Shown: piece by piece, positions 22,042 through 26,910 of the stretch
Layout: every line of letters begins with the position of its first letter
Numbering within the stretch: position 1 is the first letter of the stretch
DNA from: Cochliopodium minus
Lineage: Eukaryota > Discosea > Himatismenida > Cochliopodiidae
Assembly: GCA_024220525.1 (NCBI GenBank)
Contig: JAMYWO010000360.1
Span: 1 to 26,910, forward strand
Direction: 5' to 3'
Length of the DNA: 26,910 nt
The notes under the pieces: model-generated
What the model was told of the DNA's origin: nothing
The model's input: only the letters and a program-made list of their open reading frames with translations
The model's database searches: none
Position numbers and translations under genes: made by a program

Positions 22042-24654
22042 TCATTTGTAACCCCAAAAAACATACATGATGTAGAAATGGGGCAAAGAGGCAAGGAGAA
22101 TGAGACTCGTTAAAATCATGTAAACGATTCGGATTCCAATCAGTTCTATGATCAACGGTCCCAACGTGGTGATGGTGAAGCCAAAAACTCCAAATGACAT
22201 GAAAATGAAACAAGCCGAAACAGAAGCAGCCTCTTGTGGTCTTTAAAAAAAAAAATTTTAGTTAAAAAATAAAATAAATAATCAAAAAAAAATAAATAAA
22301 TTAAAAACCAAATGATTGTAAAATAAAATAAAAAATTTGGTTATTTATTTATCGAAAAAAAATTTTCAAACCTCCGTTCAATACCAAATGACATTAAACC
22401 AGGTCTCCCAAACTGATAAAAATTTTTTAATTTATTTAATTTTAATTTTAAATTTTTTAATAAATTATTTTTTAAATCTAAATATTTTTTTTTTACTTGC
22501 AATGCTAGCCCTAAGAAGAAAGTGGAGGCGAGGACCACATAAACATTTGTTTTGATAAAATTAGCGAACAAATTTATCGGAATGCAACAAAAATAAAGAG
22601 AAACAAAACCTGAAAACATTCTTCCTCCTATCAAAAGTAAATGAATAAAATAAAAATAAAAATAATTTTTAATAAATTATAATAAAAAATAAAAAAATAA
22701 AATTTAAATAAAAAAAATGTAAAAAAATAAAAAATTAAAAAAAATGTAAAAAATAATTTTTTTCACAAAATTAAAAAATAAAAAAAATAAAAAAAACTAA
22801 GTAAATAAATTGAAAATAAAAATAAAAAATAAAAATAAATAATAAAATAAAAAAAGAAAAATATAAAAATAAAAAAAATTTACCAGAGCCATACTTCCTG
22901 TACATCATATCTGCAAATCTCCCTCCAATGAAACTTCCGATGATGAGACCAATACCGAGAGGCAAGAAAGCCAAACCGTTTTGCAACTGTGTGAAATTAA
23001 AGTTTTTGGAGACTTCTAGTGGCAACAAATACAATGTGAAATACATCACTGAAAACATCGCACCTTAGAAATAAAAGAAATTAAATAAAAAAAAATTAAT
23101 AAATTTAAAAAAAAAATTAAAAAATTAAATTATTTTGTTGAAAATAAATAAAACTCTTCAAAAAAAAATAAAAAAAATTAAAAAACCTTGTGTTGTGCAG
23201 GGAATGATGATTGGCGCATTTGCTAAAAGTTTCAATGGTCCAAGAATGTTCATGAAAGTTTTTTTTGGGATTTCTTGAATAAAAAAATTTAAAAAAAAAT
23301 TAATAAGAAAAAAATTTTAAAAAATAAAAAAATTTTTTAAAAAAAATATGAAAATGAAAAAATTAAAAAAAATTTACTTGAGTCTTTTCTCATTGTATCA
23401 GGAAGAAAAAACAAAATCAACAAAAAGTTAATCGCAGCATAAATGGCAGCTCCTCTGAAAATGGATCTCCAACCCAAATACTGAGCAACAATACCCCTAA
23501 ATTAAAAATGAATTGAAGAAAACACAAAAAATGTCATTTTTTTTTTACCCACTAAGAGGACCTTTTTGTGAAATTTAAAAATTATTTTTTAAATTATAAA
23601 ATTTTATTTCTTGATATTTTTTTTTGTAACCTAAGACAGGACCTAATAAAACAGTTATACCCCAAATACCAAGAGCAAAAGCTAAAAAAAAATTTAGTCA
23701 ATAAAAGTAAAAATAATTAAAAAAAATAAAAATAAATAAAAAAATAAAAAAAATAAAGATAATAAAAAAAAATAAAAAAAATAAAAAAAATTTTAAAAAA
23801 AACATGAAAAATTTACCTCTGATAGATCTGGGAAATACATCGGAAATAGAGGCTGCCCCAACCACTGCAGAAGCGCACAAACCCATAGCTTGTAAAGTTC
23901 TAAAGACAATGAGTGCGTAAATGTTCCAAGAGAAGGAGCATCCCAAACTGGTCAAGATAGTGCACGAAAGGGATATCAATAAAATCGTTTTTCTTCCTAA
24001 TCTGTCGATCATTACTCCCCATACAAGCGGAAAAACACCTGTGACACCCAAATAAATGGAAATTGTTCTAAAGATCATTTTTTAAAATAATAAAAAATTA
24101 TTAATTTTCAATTTAAAATAAAAGTAATTAATAATTTAAAAATAAAAATTAATAATTTTAATTTAAATTCTTCTTGATAATTTCGTGTTACAATGCCACA
24201 AGTTCTTCTGTTGCATTCAAATCTTGTGTTATATATACCAAAGCGGGAAGAAATAATGTGGATAATGCCGGTGCTAACAGAGCTGAAAAACTTACCAATA
24301 ACAAAATCCTTTATAAATAAGAAAAAAATTTATATTTCATTGTATTAATACTGTATTGATCAATTATTGAAATGATTTATATGACCAATGGTTTATCATG
24401 GATCATTATCATTCGATAATTTCGTTTGCATTATTGGATATTCGCTAGTTATTCGAAGAGAATAAAATTGATTGAAAAATTTTTGACCTCATTCTTGATT
24501 TCTCCCATTTCTTATACCATTCTACCATTTCTTTAGTCTCATTGAGATATTCTGGTTTTTCTGAAATGATCTGATCATCTTGCGAAGTGGGATCTTTCCT
24601 CTCTTCTTTATTATCTAACAAAGGTATATTTTCATCTTCTGATTTCATAATCAA
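22042..24654 (-). CDS. Major facilitator superfamily transporter (drug:H+ antiporter DHA1-like)
   Basis: Eleven exons (24654-24488, 24308-24192, 24067-23817, 23681-23631, 23561-23549, 23496-23378, 23273-23187, 23063-22884, 22627-22497, 22412-22372, 22240-22042) join to 451 residues, the usual size for a 12-helix MFS carrier. The soluble N-terminus is charged, with an acidic dileucine-like NIPLLD. The MFS loop 2-3 signature is GVMIDRLGRK (about residue 111-120), and motif C of the antiporter type appears as LGPVLGPLSGG (about 190-200), completed by the 13-base exon at 23561-23549. The second half starts after the central loop (NILGPLKLLANAPIIIP) and repeats the pattern (FIGGRFADMMYRKYG). Function is proton-coupled transport of an unknown small molecule across a membrane; drug-type DHA1 carriers are the nearest family. 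The first donor (GTCAAA at 24487) is weak but keeps the frame. Confidence 0.83.
23549..23561 (-). other. 13-nt microexon in the MFS gene
   Basis: Only 13 bases lie between a CAAAAAG acceptor and a GTAAAA donor. They supply the end of one Gly codon, Pro-Leu-Ser and two bases of another Gly, restoring the MFS motif LGPVLGPLSGG between exons at 23681-23631 and 23496-23378. Skipping it would remove these residues and shift the frame. Confidence 0.75.
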
Positions 24655-25044
24655 GGAATGTTTATTGGTTATTTGGATTCGTTTAGAAGAGTGTTTCCAA
24701 TTTTATTTGTTTTTTTAAATTATTTTAACCGCATCATTCGATCAAAATCAAATTTGTGTCGCAATAAATATTCTCTAAATCTCATCATATATCAATCAAA
24801 TCGCATTATATATTATAATCTCGCATTATTTAAGAGGAGAATTTATAATCCCTCTCCGAACAATAAAAATAAAGTTTTATCTTCTTTTCTATTTTCTATT
24901 TTAAGAGTGGCTTTTTGGCCACATTTGTTCAGAAATTAAAGGGAATTTTCCCTATTGCATTGAAAATTTGATGAAAAGAAAAGATATAATTTTTTTACTT
25001 TTAATATTTTAATGTTTCTTTTTATTTTTGTTGATGATTCAAAT
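24655..25044. promoter_or_regulatory. Region upstream of the MFS gene
   Basis: This 390-base mixed AT-rich spacer lies between the 3' end of the NDUFB4-like gene and the start of the MFS gene (both minus strand). It should hold the MFS promoter. A plus-strand open frame here (24658-24939) is dominated by Ile/Asn/Phe/Tyr/Arg with no domain and looks random. Confidence 0.4.
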
Positions 25045-25537
25045 TTATAATACTTTTTCATGAGGTTCATTTGGTCCTTTGATATAATTAAGATAATCCT
25101 TTGAAAAGAAAAATTGTTAGAATGTAAATTATAAAAAGTTTATTTGAAGGTAAAAAGATTAATTTTTCGAGATAATCCTTTATATATGGGAAATAGGATA
25201 TAAAGAATATAAATTTTCATATTTGTTTTTATTGTTGAAATATATTATTTATTTATGGTTATTTTCTTACCAAATCCTTTTTCAATCCATACCAAAATAA
25301 TGCAGGTACTCCTAATCCCCAAACCAAAAGAAATTTAATTGCAGGTCTGTGATATGGGCGAAAATGTTGATGATAATGTTCTTTTTCAAAAGCCCATTTT
25401 TGTATCTCACTATTTCTTACAAGTGGGAATGTTTTATCGATTTTTTCAGAATGATGTGCATGATGTGCATCATGACCATATTGTCTATTCAATGATTTAA
25501 AGTTCTTTGCTTTGAATAGGTTTTTTGTCTTATTCAT
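25045..25537 (-). CDS. NDUFB4-like accessory subunit of mitochondrial complex I
   Basis: Two exons (25537-25271, 25098-25045, phase 0) encode 106 residues. The second exon adds 17 residues ending GPNEPHEKVL. The core reads NSEIQKWAFEKEHYHQHFRP followed by one membrane span (about residues 68-84, FLLVWGLGVPALFWYGL) and KKDL. This is the layout of plant and animal NDUFB4 (B15): an I-x-x-W segment, a conserved N/HFR motif, a single transmembrane helix, K-D and a polar tail with PH near the end. The N-terminus is basic with a His-rich patch (YGHDAHHAHH). The protein would sit in the inner mitochondrial membrane arm of complex I. The match is by eye over a short protein, so I am moderately sure; a different small single-span mitochondrial protein is the alternative. 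Confidence 0.62.
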
Positions 25538-26011
25538 TTTTTTTATTAAAATAAAATCACTATATAGATTAGTTTAAAGAACACCTGGGAGGATAAAGGA
25601 ATTCATAAACAATATCATCAATAATCATGCCATTCTTTAAATTTTTGTAATGAATGTTCTAAATTCAAGGCATTATCTAACGATAATGTTCTAAATCAAA
25701 TTTATTCCTTCAATCTTTTTGAATGAAGTTGATATAAAATTAAAGATCTCTTCAAAAGTGAGGTTTATTTTTCAAATTGTGGGACAATTTGGAAGATAGA
25801 GGAATTATTCTTAATTTTTTATATTTTTTAAAGGTTTCTTGAATTTTCAAAAGAATTCATAAATAATAAGACAAAAAAGATCAACGTTTAATAAACAATT
25901 TGCTCGTGAGAGAAATTAAGAAAGTTATCTTTGCCCTAAATGTTTTATATCAAACAAATCTCTGAAAAATAAAAAATAAAAAAAAATAAAATGAAAAATA
26001 AATAAAAAAAA
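25538..26011. promoter_or_regulatory. Divergent intergenic region between the NDUFB4-like and PB1 genes
   Basis: This is 474 bases of mixed AT-rich DNA between two divergent start codons, likely a bidirectional promoter region. The word AACGATAATGTTCTAAAT and the nearby GAATGTTCTAAATTC (about 25650-25695) share GTTCTAAAT, the only repeated motif I noticed. No gene is visible. Confidence 0.4.
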
Positions 26012-26910
26012 ATGAGCAATTACAAAATAGAAGATGAGAAGAGGGATATCCTCATCAAAACAAAGTATAATCAAGATATGAGAAAATTAAAGTTGAATAT
26101 ACCAATAGAATACAAAGCATTGAGAGAAACAATATCAAAGAACTATAATTTGAAAGATGAGGATTATGATATCTATTATATAGATGATGAGAAAGATAAG
26201 ATAACAATAGGAAATGAAAGCGATTTGAATTTGGCTGTGGAATCTTTGGGAGAGGAAAAGATATTCAAAATAAATATAAAGAGCAAATTAAATAAGAATA
26301 ACAAGGGAGAAACCGTCAATCCAGTATCATCTGATAATGATAAAAACCAAGAAATCATAAAGCCAAAAAAGAAATTGAATGACGATCAATTGATCAAGAT
26401 ACAGAAGAGAGAGGAGAATGTAGGACAAGGAATGGATGATTTCAATCCATTGAAAGATAAATACGATTTGGAAGCAACATCCAATCCTGTTCAACCTATC
26501 AAGCCATTTCTTTCTTTCCAATCTTCTTCAAATCAAAAATTTGAAGATTATCCTGAAGATACAAAGCCAATGATGAAATTAAACAAGCCAACACAACCAT
26601 TAAAGAATAATGCAACTTCGAATCAACCAAATCAAACTTTCATCCCTTTCCAATCTTCATCAAATCAAAAATTCGAAGATTATCCTGAAGATACAAAGCC
26701 AATGATGAAATTAAATAAACCAATACAACAAACACAGCCAACACAAGATAATTCTACATCAAATAAAGCCTTCATCCCTTTCCAATCTTCTTCAAATCAA
26801 AAATTCGAAGATTATCCAGAAGATACAAAACCTATGATGAAATTAAACAAACCAACACAACAAATACAGCCAACACAAGATAATTCTACATCAAATAAAA
26901 CCTTTATCCC
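26012..26910 (+). CDS. PB1-domain protein with 44-residue tandem repeats (partial, runs off right edge)
   Basis: An uninterrupted frame from ATG 26012 continues to the end (299 residues seen). Residues 11-92 form a PB1 domain: DILIKTKYN carries the basic lysines of the first strand (type II face), and YYIDDEKDKITIGNESDL is the acidic OPCA motif (type I face), so the domain could oligomerise head-to-tail as in p62/aPKC-type PB1 proteins. A charged Lys/Asn linker follows (93-165). From residue 166 a 44-residue unit starts with F(L/I)(S/P)FQSSSNQ, continues KFEDYPEDTKPMMKLNKP and ends in a variable Gln/Thr/Asn stretch. Three units are complete and a fourth begins at 26903. PB1 proteins are scaffolds for signalling or selective autophagy. 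No ZZ, kinase or other partner domain is visible before the edge. Codons are AT-ending throughout. Confidence 0.85.
   Translation, partial: MSNYKIEDEKRDILIKTKYNQDMRKLKLNIPIEYKALRETISKNYNLKDEDYDIYYIDDEKDKITIGNESDLNLAVESLGEEKIFKINIKSKLNKNNKGETVNPVSSDNDKNQEIIKPKKKLNDDQLIKIQKREENVGQGMDDFNPLKDKYDLEATSNPVQPIKPFLSFQSSSNQKFEDYPEDTKPMMKLNKPTQPLKNNATSNQPNQTFIPFQSSSNQKFEDYPEDTKPMMKLNKPIQQTQPTQDNSTSNKAFIPFQSSSNQKFEDYPEDTKPMMKLNKPTQQIQPTQDNSTSNKTFI
26507..26910 (+). repeat. 132-bp tandem repeat within the PB1 gene
   Basis: Units start at 26507, 26639, 26771 and 26903, exactly 132 bases (44 codons) apart. The 5' two thirds of each unit is nearly identical at DNA level; the last third diverges in unit 1 and is nearly identical in units 2 and 3. 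This indicates recent in-frame duplication. Confidence 0.93.

Noticed and set aside
24658-24939. 93-residue plus-strand open frame upstream of the MFS gene
   Set aside because: Composition is that of translated AT-rich spacer; no domain, no splice context.
26507-26910. LC3-interacting (LIR) motifs in the PB1-protein repeats, which would suggest a p62/NBR1-like receptor
   Set aside because: The unit has FEDY and FQSS but no [WFY]xx[LIV] core with acidic flanks.
1-26910. tRNA or rRNA genes, CRISPR arrays, transposons
   Set aside because: I saw no tRNA T-loop-type boxes in a cloverleaf context, no rRNA-like GC-rich conserved block, no regular spacer-repeat array, and no transposase or reverse-transcriptase motif in any frame.

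Overview
The window is nuclear DNA from an AT-rich, intron-dense, mitochondriate protist. Intergenic and intronic DNA is extremely AT-rich, genes are split by many GT-AG introns, and no prokaryotic signals are present. The gene set (EGF/TIG surface protein, LRRK-like ROCO protein, fungal-type Zn2Cys6 factor, PB1 protein, NDUFB4-like complex I subunit) fits an amoebozoan or another amoeboid protist best. I cannot fix the lineage from sequence alone.

Layout, left to right: (1) a large minus-strand gene (start 3638, running off the left edge) for a secreted or surface protein with TIG and EGF-like modules; (2) divergently, a Zn2Cys6 transcription factor with a PAS-like C-terminal part (4464-6057, +); (3) convergent to it, a YccU-type CoA-binding-fold protein (6351-7015, -); (4) a small secreted cysteine-rich protein (7177-7855, +); (5) a 22-exon LRRK-like gene (8448-20281, +; about 2,266 residues) with ankyrin, LRR, Roc, COR, a kinase fold lacking catalytic residues, a beta-propeller and a disordered tail; (6) an unrecognised 195-residue protein (20403-21236, -); (7) a broken plus-strand fragment resembling a formin GBD/FH3 region (21261-21830); (8) an 11-exon MFS transporter (22042-24654, -) with a 13-nt microexon; (9) an NDUFB4-like subunit (25045-25537, -); (10) a PB1-domain protein with 44-residue tandem repeats (26012 to the right edge, +).

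All spliced models were built by hand. In every complete model the exon lengths and phases sum to an open frame. The genes are a normal eukaryotic mixture and I see no operon-like joint function. The two most unusual signals are the predicted pseudokinase inside an LRRK-type protein, and a repeated compositional switch along the longer genes: AT-rich codons and mixed-base introns near the start, then GC-richer exons separated by introns that are almost pure A/T homopolymer.
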